64,000 nucleotides of DNA from an uncultured bacterium. Lineage in GTDB: Bacteria; Myxococcota_A; Polyangia; Polyangiales; Houyiibacteriaceae. The stretch is from assembly GCA_938024995.1 (NCBI GenBank), contig CALJDU010000043.1:40833-104832 (forward strand), written 5' to 3'. Shown in pieces: positions 24,327 to 33,773 of the stretch. The translations under genes and the position numbers were made by a program. A model generated the notes under the pieces. That model was not told the DNA's origin. It did no database searches and worked only from the letters and a program-made list of their open reading frames with translations. The stretch's first letter is position 1. Each line of letters begins with the position of its first letter.

Positions 24327-25952
24327 ATGAAGATGAAGAAGTTCCCATGCTCGGTCGCGTTGATGACCATGATGATCGCGGTCGCTCTCAACGGTTGTGC
24401 GGCCCAGCCCTACGCGACCGACGATGAGTTCGCGTCGTTCATTGAAGAGCTCACCGGTGGCGTCGAAGAGAGCACGCCTGAGGCTCGCGGTGTCCTTGAG
24501 GTCGCCAACGACCTGACGTTCGTGCAGCTCGTCGACGATGTGGAGCTCGCTGAGATCGCGGCGCAGAACATCGTCGAGGCGCGTGAAGACGACGGTGAGT
24601 TTGAGACCCTGGCGGCGCTCGACCGCGTTCGCTGGGTCGGCCCGGTCGCGTTTCAGACGATGCTCGACTACGCCCGCGCCGAAGGCTACGTGCCGGCCGA
24701 TCCCTCGACCGCCTGCTCGTACGAGTCCATGTTCCGGCAGGCCTACGGCCACGACTGGAACCCGATCAATGTCGACTTCACGGTCGCCGGGGAGGAGTAC
24801 CGCGGCGCGCAGCGTCTCCTCGATGGAGAGTTCGGTTGGAACCAGGTGCAGTCCGTTCGCCTCCTCGCTGGTGACGGCGCGTGGGAGGTCCTGAAGAACG
24901 AGTCGCTCGCGAACATCGTCGGGGCGCTTCACGCCGCGCAGTCGAGCGAGGACGCGACGCCACTGCTTCGCTACTTCGCGACGGTGGGCGGTGAGCGCTA
25001 CGCGCATCTCGACGGCGGTCGTCAGCGGGACGCGCTCGAGCTCTTGCTCGCGGACATCTCCTACGACTCTTCGCTGGCGTCGCAGCTTCGGTCGAGCGTT
25101 CGTAGCCCGAAGACGGTCCACATCGCGCGTCGTTCTCAGTACGTCGGTGGCGCCACGGCAACGCGGTACCTCAACCACCACGGCGTCCTCACCTTTGAAG
25201 CCGGCGCACCGGCGCGGCTCTTCTACTACACCAGCCGCAGCTCCAGCGGTGTGTCGACGAACGTTGTCGCCGCCGAGTCACAGACCCCTGTCGCGACGCT
25301 CGACGTCGAGTTCCCGGTTTGCGATGGCTGCGGTCGTTACCAAAACAGCCACGGCACCTACTTGGTCTGCGCGGGCGATCGGACGAACTGGTTCGACGCT
25401 GCCGACAAGTGCCACGCTCGCGGCATGGAGCTCACCTCGATTCACGAAAAGGGCGAAGACCAGCTCATCAACGCGGTCGCCGGGCAGCACTGGATCGGTC
25501 TGTCCGATTGGCAGCGTGAAGGGAGCTTCTCCTGGGCCGACGAAGAGCCCGTCACGTACACCCGCTGGGCACCCGGCGAGCCGAACAACGGCGGCGGCGG
25601 CGAAGATTGCATCGCGGCCGGCAACGCGAGCGGTGACTGGATGGACCTGCCGTGCTCACAGTCGCTGACCTACGTCTGCGAGACCCCGCGCGACGCACCC
25701 GAGCCCGAGCCTGAGCCCGAGCCCGAGCCCGAGCCCGAGCCTGAGCCCGAGGTCAACGAAGACCACGTGAAGATGCTCAGCGTTGCGAATGGCGAGACCT
25801 TCGAGGTGCTGGACGACGCGGTTGGCCTCGACATGCGAGCGGCGCGCGGCATCGTCGACCGACGCCCCTTCGCCACCCTCGAAGAGCTCGACGCTGTCCC
25901 GTACGTCGGACCCAGCGCGCTCGGCAAGCTCCTCGCCTACGCGAACCGCTAA
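24327..25952 (+). CDS. Lipoprotein with helix-hairpin-helix, C-type lectin and second helix-hairpin-helix domains
   Basis: 541 residues. GGAGG precedes two possible ATGs (24327, 24333). Lipobox ALNGC has Cys 24. Residues ~52-115 (LEVANDLTFVQLVDDV ... FETLAALDRVRWVGP) and ~483-541 (FATLEELDAVPYVGPSALG) are ComEA-like helix-hairpin-helix units. Residues ~330-450 form a C-type lectin domain. It has paired cysteines, HWIGLSDW and the EPN Ca2+/mannose-type motif (WAPGEPNNGG), with an acidic WMDLPC end. A (Glu-Pro)n linker joins it to the second HhH. The middle region (115-330) is not recognised. Probable secreted or surface-bound binding protein (inference). Confidence 0.85.
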   Translation: MKMKKFPCSVALMTMMIAVALNGCAAQPYATDDEFASFIEELTGGVEESTPEARGVLEVANDLTFVQLVDDVELAEIAAQNIVEAREDDGEFETLAALDRVRWVGPVAFQTMLDYARAEGYVPADPSTACSYESMFRQAYGHDWNPINVDFTVAGEEYRGAQRLLDGEFGWNQVQSVRLLAGDGAWEVLKNESLANIVGALHAAQSSEDATPLLRYFATVGGERYAHLDGGRQRDALELLLADISYDSSLASQLRSSVRSPKTVHIARRSQYVGGATATRYLNHHGVLTFEAGAPARLFYYTSRSSSGVSTNVVAAESQTPVATLDVEFPVCDGCGRYQNSHGTYLVCAGDRTNWFDAADKCHARGMELTSIHEKGEDQLINAVAGQHWIGLSDWQREGSFSWADEEPVTYTRWAPGEPNNGGGGEDCIAAGNASGDWMDLPCSQSLTYVCETPRDAPEPEPEPEPEPEPEPEPEVNEDHVKMLSVANGETFEVLDDAVGLDMRAARGIVDRRPFATLEELDAVPYVGPSALGKLLAYANR

Positions 25953-25965
25953 CCCGCTCCCAAGA

Positions 25966-26002
25966 GAATCGAGCCAGTCTGCAAAGCAGGCTGGCTCGAT
26001 TC
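25966..26002 (+). terminator. Terminator after the lectin lipoprotein
   Basis: A long inverted repeat (gaatcgagccag... / ...ctggctcgattc) with a short aaa-containing loop, followed by GTTT. It lies 14 bp after the stop at 25952 and could act in both directions for the convergent TPR gene. Confidence 0.8.
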
Positions 26003-26026
26003 GTTTAACGCGGGGGCTTGTTCCTC

Positions 26027-29000
26027 CTACCGACAGCGACCCGTCAGCAGTCGAACATCCCTTGCGTCCACCCCCCGTGGGGCGGCGGACAGGTAACGCT
26101 CGGTGATCGCGCAGACGTCGCTCGCGCGTGGGTTGTTGAGCACGTACTGGCTCAACGTCTCTGGCATCGGCATACGTCCGTGAATCGCGTTGCGGAGATG
26201 GTTCTCCGCCGCGTCATTTTGTTCGAGCGCGACCAACGCGAGCACATAGTGGGCGTCTGAATTGCGAGTGTCCTTGCGAAGCGCCTCGCGCGCCAGGTTC
26301 GCCGCTTCATCCATCCGCCCACGTTCAAAACGATGACGGGCGCGCAACGCGAGCAGCCGCGCGTCAAAGACGTCGCCCATCGAACGCGAACGAACGATCG
26401 CGTCAGCGCGCCCGATCAGCGTCTCCGCGGGGCCGAGACGACCTCCGCGAATGTGGTTCGTCGCGAGCGCCAGCAGCGCTTCGAGGTTTTGCTTCCCCCG
26501 CGCGGTCGCGGATCGAAGGAGGCGCGGCACGCTGCGGGTCTCTTCTGCCTCCAGCCGCGCCCAGGCGAGCGCCGCGACGTACACCGGGTCCCCGCGCATC
26601 CCGCGGATCGCTTCCAGCACCCGAACCGCGCGCACGCCCTTCCCCTCGAGAACAAGCATCCGCGCCTTCGCGAACTCCAGCAACGGGCCGCGCGCGTTCC
26701 CGGTCTCGGCCGCCGCGATGGCAGAGCGCGCGCGTTCATCATCCAGCTGGTCGAGCCGGAGGTGCGCGACGCTGACGAGCGCCGCGGCGTTGCCCGGGGT
26801 GAGCTCGAGCGCGCGGGTGAGCGAAGTCTCGGCTTGCGCGAGGTCCCCGGTGACCCGCGCCGCTTCGCCCAAGGTCGCGTGAAGCTCCGCGTCGTCGGGT
26901 CGAGTCGCGACCACGCGCATCAACACTTCCATCGCTTCTCGTGTCGCGCCGCGACGCAGCGCCACCTTCGCCTTCGCGATTTCAAAGACCGCGAGCCCCG
27001 GCTTCACCGCGAGCGCCGCCTGGATCACTTCGTTCGCGCGATCGAGTCGACCGGCGCTCAAGAGCGCGTTGACGTACACGGGGATCAAGGCCTCATCGGC
27101 GGGAGCGCGCGCCGCGGCGGGATCCATCAAGCCGATCGCTTCAGTTGTCTCCCCCGCCGCCAACGTGAGCGCGCCGAGACGCGTGCGGGCGCGAATGAAT
27201 TGCACAGGGTCGGCGGCCGCCGCTTCGTAGTGACGCCGCGCCTCGGTCGACTGCCCGCGCGCCTCCGCCAAGCGGCCCTGCAGATAAGAAGCCTGCGGAC
27301 CTGCAGGAGCGTTGGTGAGCGCGCGTTCGACCGCTGGGAGATCGCCCGCCGCGAGGTAGACCTCGGACGCGACGCTCGCGCGACGTCCTGCTTGCGCGAC
27401 CGCCGCGGGGAGCCCTTCGAGCGTCGTCTTGGCTTCATCGAGCATGCCGCGGTGAAGCAACGTCTCCGCGAGCGCCAAGCCATACGCTTCGTCACCCGCG
27501 GGCCGCAGCTCCAGCGCCGCCCGCAGATCGTTTTCCGCGGCTCCCGCGACGTGGCCGCGAATGATGTGCGCCCAGCCGCGCTCCACTGGGCTCGCGATGG
27601 TGCCCAGCTCGTCGATGACCGCGCTCGCTTCCCGGGTCGCGCCTTCGGTCTCGCTCCCGAGCAAGTGGATCCGCGCTTGGACCAACCGGATGCTCGGTGA
27701 CGCGGTCGCGGACGGGATCGCCGCCAAGGCCGTCTTCGCCGCCGGCGCGTCGCCCTTCAGCGCGATCAGCCAGCCATAGAGCGAAGCGCGGCGCGGAGAG
27801 CTCGGATCGGACGCCAGAGCGTTCCCGGCTTCGGCGGCCCCGCGCTCGAGCTCGCCCTTCACCAACGCGACTCGTGCTCGCGCGAACGCGGCTTCCCCGC
27901 CAGGCGTCGCCGCGAGCCGCTGGAGCGAGAAGTCGGTCGCGGGAACGTCACCGGCCGCGAGCGAGAGGTAGACCTTCGCGATCTCGGCGTCGACCACGAC
28001 GTCATCACTGTCGATGTTCGACAGGAGAGAGCTGGCGCGCTCTGCGGCGCCATCGGTCGAGTGCTCAAGCGCGGCCATCGCGTACATCAAGGCGCGACGC
28101 GCGACGCTCTCGTCGTCTCCAGAGTCCACGTCGGCGTCGAGCGTGAGCGCCGCGTTCAGACTGCTCGCGAGTCCGTCCGACTGCGCGGTCGCGAACGCCT
28201 GGGCGAGCTCCTCTTCGCTCTGCGCGGACGTGTACATCGAGATCGCGAGGGCGATGAGGAGAACGGGAACGCCGGCCGCGAGCACCCAAACCCCCACCGG
28301 CGCGCGCTTGTACCAAGGCCCGGAGGAAGCGCTCGGCGCGGCGCTCCGCCTCAGAGCGTCAAAGGCGACCCGCGCGCGATCCTTGAGCGACGGCTTGCTC
28401 GTGATCCGCGGCAGCGGCGCGGTGGCCCCTCCGCCCGACGGACGCGGCGCGGTGCTCGGCTGGAAGTTGCCTCGCGGCGGCGCCTGACGACGCGGCAGCG
28501 GGACGTTCATCGGCGGGAGCGTCTCGGCGAGACCCCCTGTAGGGCCCGGGATCGCGGCGTCCGGGAACCGCGGTGACGTCAGGTTCGTCTTGGGGATCGG
28601 GAGCGGCGCGAGCCCGCGATCATGAACACTGGTCGGCTCGTCTTCGCGAAACGATCGATGCGTCGTCGTCGGCTCATCATCCCGTGTCGAGATGTGCATG
28701 CTCGTCTTCGCGTCTTCTTGAAACGAGATGTGCATGCTTGTGGGCGCGTCCTCGCTAAAGGACGAGGGGCCCGGGGCGCGATCACGGGTCGGATCGCTCG
28801 GCAGTGGACCGAGCTCCGGCATGTCCTTCGCGCGGGTCGCTTCACCCGCCAGCGGCGGTAGCTCCGGCATGTCCTTGGCGTGCGTGCGCTCTCCGTCGAG
28901 CGGCGCGAGCTCCGGCATGTCCTTCGCGCGCGTCGCCTCGCCAGCGAGCGGAGGAAGAGGCGGGAGCGAAGAGCTCAAGGGATCGTGGGGAGGAGACTCG

Positions 29001-30322
29001 ACGATGTCGTCGGTCGAGAGCTTCAGCTCGTCCGTGTGAATCGGCGCGAGCAGATCGCCAAGATCCTTCGTGCTCAGCTTCACTTCGTCGCTGCCGATCG
29101 GACCACGCAAGAGCTCCCCGAGATCGCTCGTGTCGAGCTTCACCTCGTCGCTCGCGATTGGACCGGGTGACTTCCTCGTCGAAGAAGGCCCGAGCTCGTC
29201 CAAGAAGTCATCGAGCTGGAGCTCGGCGGTCTCTTCTCGTGCAGACGCGCGGGTAGGCTCGATCTCGAGCGGAGGCAGCCCCCCGCCCGCGCTCGCCGGG
29301 CCTCCAAACACATCGTCGCCACCGAAGAGCTCGGGGCGCGGAGGATCGCCGGCGCGTGTGGGTTCAATCCCGAGCGGCGGGAGCGGTTCGAGCGACGGAA
29401 TCGCAGGAACGGGCGGCTTGCTCATCGCGGGCGGCTTGCTCATCGCGGGCAGTTTGCTCGCGCCAGGCGGCGGCGGCGGCGGACCGCTCACGCGCATCGT
29501 CGGAATGCGTGGCTTGAGGGGCCCCGGAGCGGACATGTGCGGAGGCGGCAACGAGGGAGCGGGCGGGCGGAGCGAAGGGAGCTTCGCGGGCGCTTCGGGT
29601 GACGCATCCACCGCGAGCGCGCTCAGGTCGTCGGCGTTGAGCTCTGCGGTCCCCGCGCGGAGCGGCGCGTCATCCACCTCCGCGCCATCCGACAAGGGAG
29701 TGGTGCCGGGGATGTCCTTGAGCAGGTCCGCGTTCGGGAGATCGCCTTGTGGCAGCTCGGCTTGGTTCGTTTTGTCTTCGAAGTCCGACGCGTACCCAGG
29801 GTCCACCTGGACGGACGCGGCGGACGCTTCGGGGCTCGGTGGCGTCGCGCCGAAGTCCTCTTCTTCGTCGTCCGGCCCATCATACGAGCTCATCTCGACC
29901 GTCGCGTCGGCGTCCGTCGCGAACCACCGCTCGACCGTCGCGGTCTCGACGCGCTTCTCCTCCACGTCCTCGAGCTCTTCAAGCAGCTCGAGCGCTTCCT
30001 CATCGTCGGGCGCGATCTCGAGCGCTCGCTCAAGCGCGATTGTCGCGCGGCTCGGCTGACCCACGCGAAGGTAGGCTTCGCCCAGCATCCTCAAGATGTT
30101 CGGATCAGGATCATCGAGTCGATCCGCGAGGATCTGCATCTCGACCCGCACCTCGTCGTACCGATCGAGCGCAAGGAGCGCCTCACCCAACAGGACGCGA
30201 ATGTCGACCTGATCCGGCTGAGTCAGCAAAGCCCGGCGACAGACCCGAACCGCTTGCTGGTAATTTCGTTCTGAAATGAGCTTCTTCGCTTTGGAAGACA
30301 GCTCCACGACGTTCGCGCTCAT
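26027..30322 (-). CDS. Very large TPR protein with disordered Pro/Thr repeat region and one membrane helix
   Basis: 1,431 residues. Residues 1-125 are tetratricopeptide repeats (ERNYQQAVRVCRRALL, GEAYLRVGQPSRATIALERAL). Residues ~130-670 are low-complexity, acidic and Pro-rich, with recurring motifs: PPLxxE(P/A)TRA about six times, SDEVKLSTKDLG-type three times, and DxPTSMHIS-type four times. One hydrophobic helix lies at about 675-697 (VWVLAAGVPVLLIAL). Residues ~700-1431 are again TPR-like. N-terminal and C-terminal TPR blocks on opposite sides of the membrane is a plausible topology. The repeated Thr motifs look like phosphorylation or binding sites (inference). Confidence 0.8.
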   Translation of the reverse strand: MSANVVELSSKAKKLISERNYQQAVRVCRRALLTQPDQVDIRVLLGEALLALDRYDEVRVEMQILADRLDDPDPNILRMLGEAYLRVGQPSRATIALERALEIAPDDEEALELLEELEDVEEKRVETATVERWFATDADATVEMSSYDGPDDEEEDFGATPPSPEASAASVQVDPGYASDFEDKTNQAELPQGDLPNADLLKDIPGTTPLSDGAEVDDAPLRAGTAELNADDLSALAVDASPEAPAKLPSLRPPAPSLPPPHMSAPGPLKPRIPTMRVSGPPPPPPGASKLPAMSKPPAMSKPPVPAIPSLEPLPPLGIEPTRAGDPPRPELFGGDDVFGGPASAGGGLPPLEIEPTRASAREETAELQLDDFLDELGPSSTRKSPGPIASDEVKLDTSDLGELLRGPIGSDEVKLSTKDLGDLLAPIHTDELKLSTDDIVESPPHDPLSSSLPPLPPLAGEATRAKDMPELAPLDGERTHAKDMPELPPLAGEATRAKDMPELGPLPSDPTRDRAPGPSSFSEDAPTSMHISFQEDAKTSMHISTRDDEPTTTHRSFREDEPTSVHDRGLAPLPIPKTNLTSPRFPDAAIPGPTGGLAETLPPMNVPLPRRQAPPRGNFQPSTAPRPSGGGATAPLPRITSKPSLKDRARVAFDALRRSAAPSASSGPWYKRAPVGVWVLAAGVPVLLIALAISMYTSAQSEEELAQAFATAQSDGLASSLNAALTLDADVDSGDDESVARRALMYAMAALEHSTDGAAERASSLLSNIDSDDVVVDAEIAKVYLSLAAGDVPATDFSLQRLAATPGGEAAFARARVALVKGELERGAAEAGNALASDPSSPRRASLYGWLIALKGDAPAAKTALAAIPSATASPSIRLVQARIHLLGSETEGATREASAVIDELGTIASPVERGWAHIIRGHVAGAAENDLRAALELRPAGDEAYGLALAETLLHRGMLDEAKTTLEGLPAAVAQAGRRASVASEVYLAAGDLPAVERALTNAPAGPQASYLQGRLAEARGQSTEARRHYEAAAADPVQFIRARTRLGALTLAAGETTEAIGLMDPAAARAPADEALIPVYVNALLSAGRLDRANEVIQAALAVKPGLAVFEIAKAKVALRRGATREAMEVLMRVVATRPDDAELHATLGEAARVTGDLAQAETSLTRALELTPGNAAALVSVAHLRLDQLDDERARSAIAAAETGNARGPLLEFAKARMLVLEGKGVRAVRVLEAIRGMRGDPVYVAALAWARLEAEETRSVPRLLRSATARGKQNLEALLALATNHIRGGRLGPAETLIGRADAIVRSRSMGDVFDARLLALRARHRFERGRMDEAANLAREALRKDTRNSDAHYVLALVALEQNDAAENHLRNAIHGRMPMPETLSQYVLNNPRASDVCAITERYLSAAPRGVDARDVRLLTGRCR

Positions 30323-30414
30323 TCGTCGTCAGCGTACCAGCCCACAGAAAAACGCGCTGGATCCGAATCGATACGGTGTGGTCGGCCACTGAACGGGCGA
30401 GTGGGTGGCCGCCG

Positions 30415-32535
30415 CTATCCCCTCTTCTGAATCGTCCCGATCGCTTTTCGCAGCTCCTTCATACGTTCGGGAGACAGCTCCGCGTTCCCAAAGCGGGCGT
30501 CGAGATAGGCCTCTGTCACCTCCGTCACGATCGGGGCGTCAGGGTGGTCCTCCCGCGAGAGCGAACGGGCTCGGGCGAGCGGGGTGGTCGTCTCAGGCCG
30601 CGGTCGCCCGACCCGTGCGAGCGCACCGTCGAGCCGCTCCATCAAGTCCACCAGCGGATCGTGCGGCCGTCGCCGGGAGTAGAGGACGTAGCCGAAGGCA
30701 ATGAGAGCGAGCGCGCCAAAGCCGAAGGGGATCCGTCGATCGACCGAACCGAGCGCGGGGAGCGACCACTTCTCGTCGTCATCGTCTTCGCGGTCGCCGG
30801 GTGTGCTTTCCGCTTCGCTTCGGAACTGTTTGAAGAAGCCCATCACGCGACGAAGCAGGCCCACTTGCTTGCGCAGATCAAAGCCAACGATCTCGCGGCT
30901 CCATCGCGTTCGCATCGCGTCAATGAACGCGCGCACGCGTGACATCACGCCGCCGTCTTCCACCAGCAGTTCTCCGCGGGCGGGCGGAGTGGGATCGAAC
31001 ATCACCCACTCGCCGTCGATGTACGCCTCGATCCAGCTGTGCGCGTCACCTTGGCGAATCGCGTAGTACTCGCCGTAGGGGTTGTAGATCCCGCCGACGA
31101 AGCCCGTCACGTTCCGCGCCGGCACGCCCGCGGTACGCAAGAGCAACGCCATCGCCGTCGAGAAGAACTCACAGTGCCCTTGTTTGGTCTCGAAGAGGAA
31201 CGAGGCCAGTGGATCGTCCGCCTGACCGTTGACCTGCTCGAGCGAGTAGCCGTACTCGCCGGAGTCGCGCAACGTCCTCAAGATCTTCGTCGCTAGCTCC
31301 GCATGGGACAGCGGCTCGTCCTCCGCGCCTGCCGCGATGGTGTCCACGAGCGCCTGCAAACGCTCGCGTGCCTCTTCTGGAACGCGCGTGTACTCCGCGC
31401 GCGCTTCGTCCTCGAGCGGCTCCAAAAAGCGAGCGCCCGGCGCCACCACCGCGGTGTAGCGATAGGCCGAGGCGTCCCCGTCGGTGTAGCGAACGTCGAG
31501 CCCGGGCGACATCGCGATCATTCGCTCACGCGGCAGCCCGTGCACGATCTTCGGCGCGACCTTGAGGCCCACCGTGTCCGTCGGCAGGAAGATCACTTGC
31601 TCGTCGATCGGGTCGAGGATCAACTGAAGCTCTTCCGTCTGCTGCGTTGAGTAAGGCCGGAGCGGGTAGTAGTCCGCGGTCCCCGGGACGCGCCGCGGCA
31701 TCGACGTGCTCCGCGTCCAGCGACCGTCCTCGAAGTGGTCGAACGACGTCCCGCGCATCCGAAGCGCCAGGCGCTGCGCCGGGTTGTCCTGCGGCGGGAG
31801 CTTCACGCGGAGCACGACGGTCGGATCGGCGCGGATGGTCCCGAACCCGCCGAGATCGACGTCCTGACCAAAGCCCGAGACCTGCCGACCGTGCGCGCCG
31901 CGGATGTTCATGAAGCCCACGCCGACCCGTGGGAAGATGAGGAAGAACGCGGCGGTCGCGATGAAGAGCGGAATCGCGAGCGAGGCGCTCGCCGCGAGGA
32001 ACTTTGGACCCGCGACCTCTTTCGAGAGCAGGATGCGGCGCGCCTTGGGGTCGAGCTCGTGCTCGTAATGCGACTCGATCTCCGCGCGGAGATGGGTGAG
32101 CGCGAGCATCCACGGGGTCACGATCACGAAGCCGACGAACGAGAAGGCATAGTCGAGCCCGCCCGACATAATCGTCGCCGCGATCAAATGGAGGAAGGCG
32201 AGAACCGCGATCTGCAAATGCTCTCGCGCGGTCCGCCGGGACGCTAAGCGCGCGACTTGAAGCAGCGCGGCGTAACGGATGATGAGGTCGAGGGTGCTCC
32301 CGCCGGTCAGCGCTGAAGCGATCGACGCGATCAACCCGAGCACGACCACCGCCGTCCACCCGCGCTCGTACCGCGGGTTAGAGATGAGGGGCTCCTCGGC
32401 GAACCAAGAGAGCGCGACCCCGCCGAAGACCACGATCATGAACGGCACGGAGACCGCCGCGCCGATCGTGAGCGCGAGCAAGCCCAAGGTCGCGATCAGA
32501 TAGCTGACCCACTTGTGAAGATCGAGGAAGCTCAT
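30415..32535 (-). CDS. TgpA-like transglutaminase-domain membrane protein
   Basis: 706 residues. An N-terminal bundle of hydrophobic segments (DUF3488-like) precedes a periplasmic transglutaminase-core domain whose triad is visible: Cys in QGHCEFFSTAMALLL, His in GDAHSWIEAY and Asp in VMFDPTPPA. A late membrane helix and a C-terminal cytoplasmic helical region (DUF4129-like) follow. It is the third gene of a moxR-DUF58-TgpA operon, a widespread arrangement. In Pseudomonas TgpA is essential, but its substrate is not settled. ATG start overlaps the DUF58 gene by 4 nt. Confidence 0.92.
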   Translation of the reverse strand: MSFLDLHKWVSYLIATLGLLALTIGAAVSVPFMIVVFGGVALSWFAEEPLISNPRYERGWTAVVVLGLIASIASALTGGSTLDLIIRYAALLQVARLASRRTAREHLQIAVLAFLHLIAATIMSGGLDYAFSFVGFVIVTPWMLALTHLRAEIESHYEHELDPKARRILLSKEVAGPKFLAASASLAIPLFIATAAFFLIFPRVGVGFMNIRGAHGRQVSGFGQDVDLGGFGTIRADPTVVLRVKLPPQDNPAQRLALRMRGTSFDHFEDGRWTRSTSMPRRVPGTADYYPLRPYSTQQTEELQLILDPIDEQVIFLPTDTVGLKVAPKIVHGLPRERMIAMSPGLDVRYTDGDASAYRYTAVVAPGARFLEPLEDEARAEYTRVPEEARERLQALVDTIAAGAEDEPLSHAELATKILRTLRDSGEYGYSLEQVNGQADDPLASFLFETKQGHCEFFSTAMALLLRTAGVPARNVTGFVGGIYNPYGEYYAIRQGDAHSWIEAYIDGEWVMFDPTPPARGELLVEDGGVMSRVRAFIDAMRTRWSREIVGFDLRKQVGLLRRVMGFFKQFRSEAESTPGDREDDDDEKWSLPALGSVDRRIPFGFGALALIAFGYVLYSRRRPHDPLVDLMERLDGALARVGRPRPETTTPLARARSLSREDHPDAPIVTEVTEAYLDARFGNAELSPERMKELRKAIGTIQKRG

Positions 32536-33770
32536 TCGGCCGCCTCGCCTGAGGGTGAAGCGTCCTCGCGGGGAGCCGCTCCCGCCGCCAGGTCTGCGCT
32601 CACCAAGACCTGGGCGCCGCGCGACGCCGCGAAGGCGAGCTCCTGGTCGTCGTACTCCAGCAAGGCCAGAAAGCGCAGCGCTGGATCACGCGGGGCGCCC
32701 GGCGGCAACAAGGGCGAGCGGGAGCCACGCGTCACGACCTCGACGCTGATGTCGCGGTCTGACGCGAGGTGCACGAGCGACGTCGCGAGCGAGATGTCGC
32801 GCTCGATTTGCTCGATCCGGGCGGCGCGACCGTTGGGCAGATCCGGCAGGTGGTTGTCGAGGAGCAAGCTCAGCTTCTTGCCAGCGTCGCGCTCGTGTTC
32901 GCGCACGACCAGGCGACCCAGCGCAGCGGAGCGACGCCAATGCACGCGGCGCTCTTCGTCGGCGGGACGGTGCTCGCGGAGACCGGCGATCTCCTCGCCC
33001 GCACCGATCCGTTGCGCGCGACGCTCCTGTCCTTGCGGCGCCCCGAAAACGTCCGGGAGGTGCGCGTCGAGGGCCTGCGGAAACACGACGACTTCTTCTT
33101 CCAGATCGAGGTGACGGCTCTTCTCGATCAAGCCGAAGGGATAGCGGGTCAGCGCGCGCGCACCGCGAAAGCGAAGACGGCCGCGACGAGTCGGCGTAAA
33201 GCGGTAGGAGGTGTCGCGGGTCGCGCTCGCGTTGATCTTCAGAAAGAACGCGCGCTCGTCGGCAGTGATCACACCGTCGGCGCGATCGCTCCGCTCTTGA
33301 CGCGTCGGTTTCTCCTTCTTCTCCTTCGCGAGCTTCTCTTCGGCCTCGTCCGCCTCGGGATCGCGCTCGAGGAGATCGACGAACTCCAGCGCGTAGCTCG
33401 CGAGCCAGCGCTTGTGGTTGTAGGCGTGTACCTCCACCACCGCGGAGCGTCCGACGAACATGCGCTTGGGCGCGGAGCGGCGGAGACGAATCCAGAAGAG
33501 CGTTAAGTCGCTCAGCATTCCGCTCACCAAGAGCATGCTGAGGAGCAGACCGAGCACGAGGTACATGAGGTTGTTGCCGGTGTTGACCGCCGCGAACCCG
33601 ACCCCGATCGTCAACGCGACGAACGACTTTCCTTCACGCGTCAGCCGAAAGCGACGACGGCGACGACGCGCCCGCCAACCGGTCGACTTCGCGCTGGCGC
33701 CTGGCTCGCTCTCTCGGTCCGCGCGCTCAGCCGGCACCTCTTCGTGTTCAAGGCTCGTCGCGTCGCTCAT
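32532..33770 (-). CDS. DUF58-domain protein
   Basis: 412 residues. An Arg-rich N-terminus precedes two close hydrophobic segments (about 53-90, LIVGVGFAAVN-type and LLLSMLLVSG). The C-terminal region holds the DUF58 signature HWRRSAALGRLVVREHE at about 275, followed by a VWA-like fold. DUF58 proteins are encoded with MoxR ATPases, and a chaperone/maturation pair is the usual proposal. It sits between moxR and the transglutaminase gene with a 4-nt overlap downstream. Confidence 0.88.
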   Translation of the reverse strand: MSDATSLEHEEVPAERADRESEPGASAKSTGWRARRRRRRFRLTREGKSFVALTIGVGFAAVNTGNNLMYLVLGLLLSMLLVSGMLSDLTLFWIRLRRSAPKRMFVGRSAVVEVHAYNHKRWLASYALEFVDLLERDPEADEAEEKLAKEKKEKPTRQERSDRADGVITADERAFFLKINASATRDTSYRFTPTRRGRLRFRGARALTRYPFGLIEKSRHLDLEEEVVVFPQALDAHLPDVFGAPQGQERRAQRIGAGEEIAGLREHRPADEERRVHWRRSAALGRLVVREHERDAGKKLSLLLDNHLPDLPNGRAARIEQIERDISLATSLVHLASDRDISVEVVTRGSRSPLLPPGAPRDPALRFLALLEYDDQELAFAASRGAQVLVSADLAAGAAPREDASPSGEAAE

Positions 33771-33773
33771 CGA

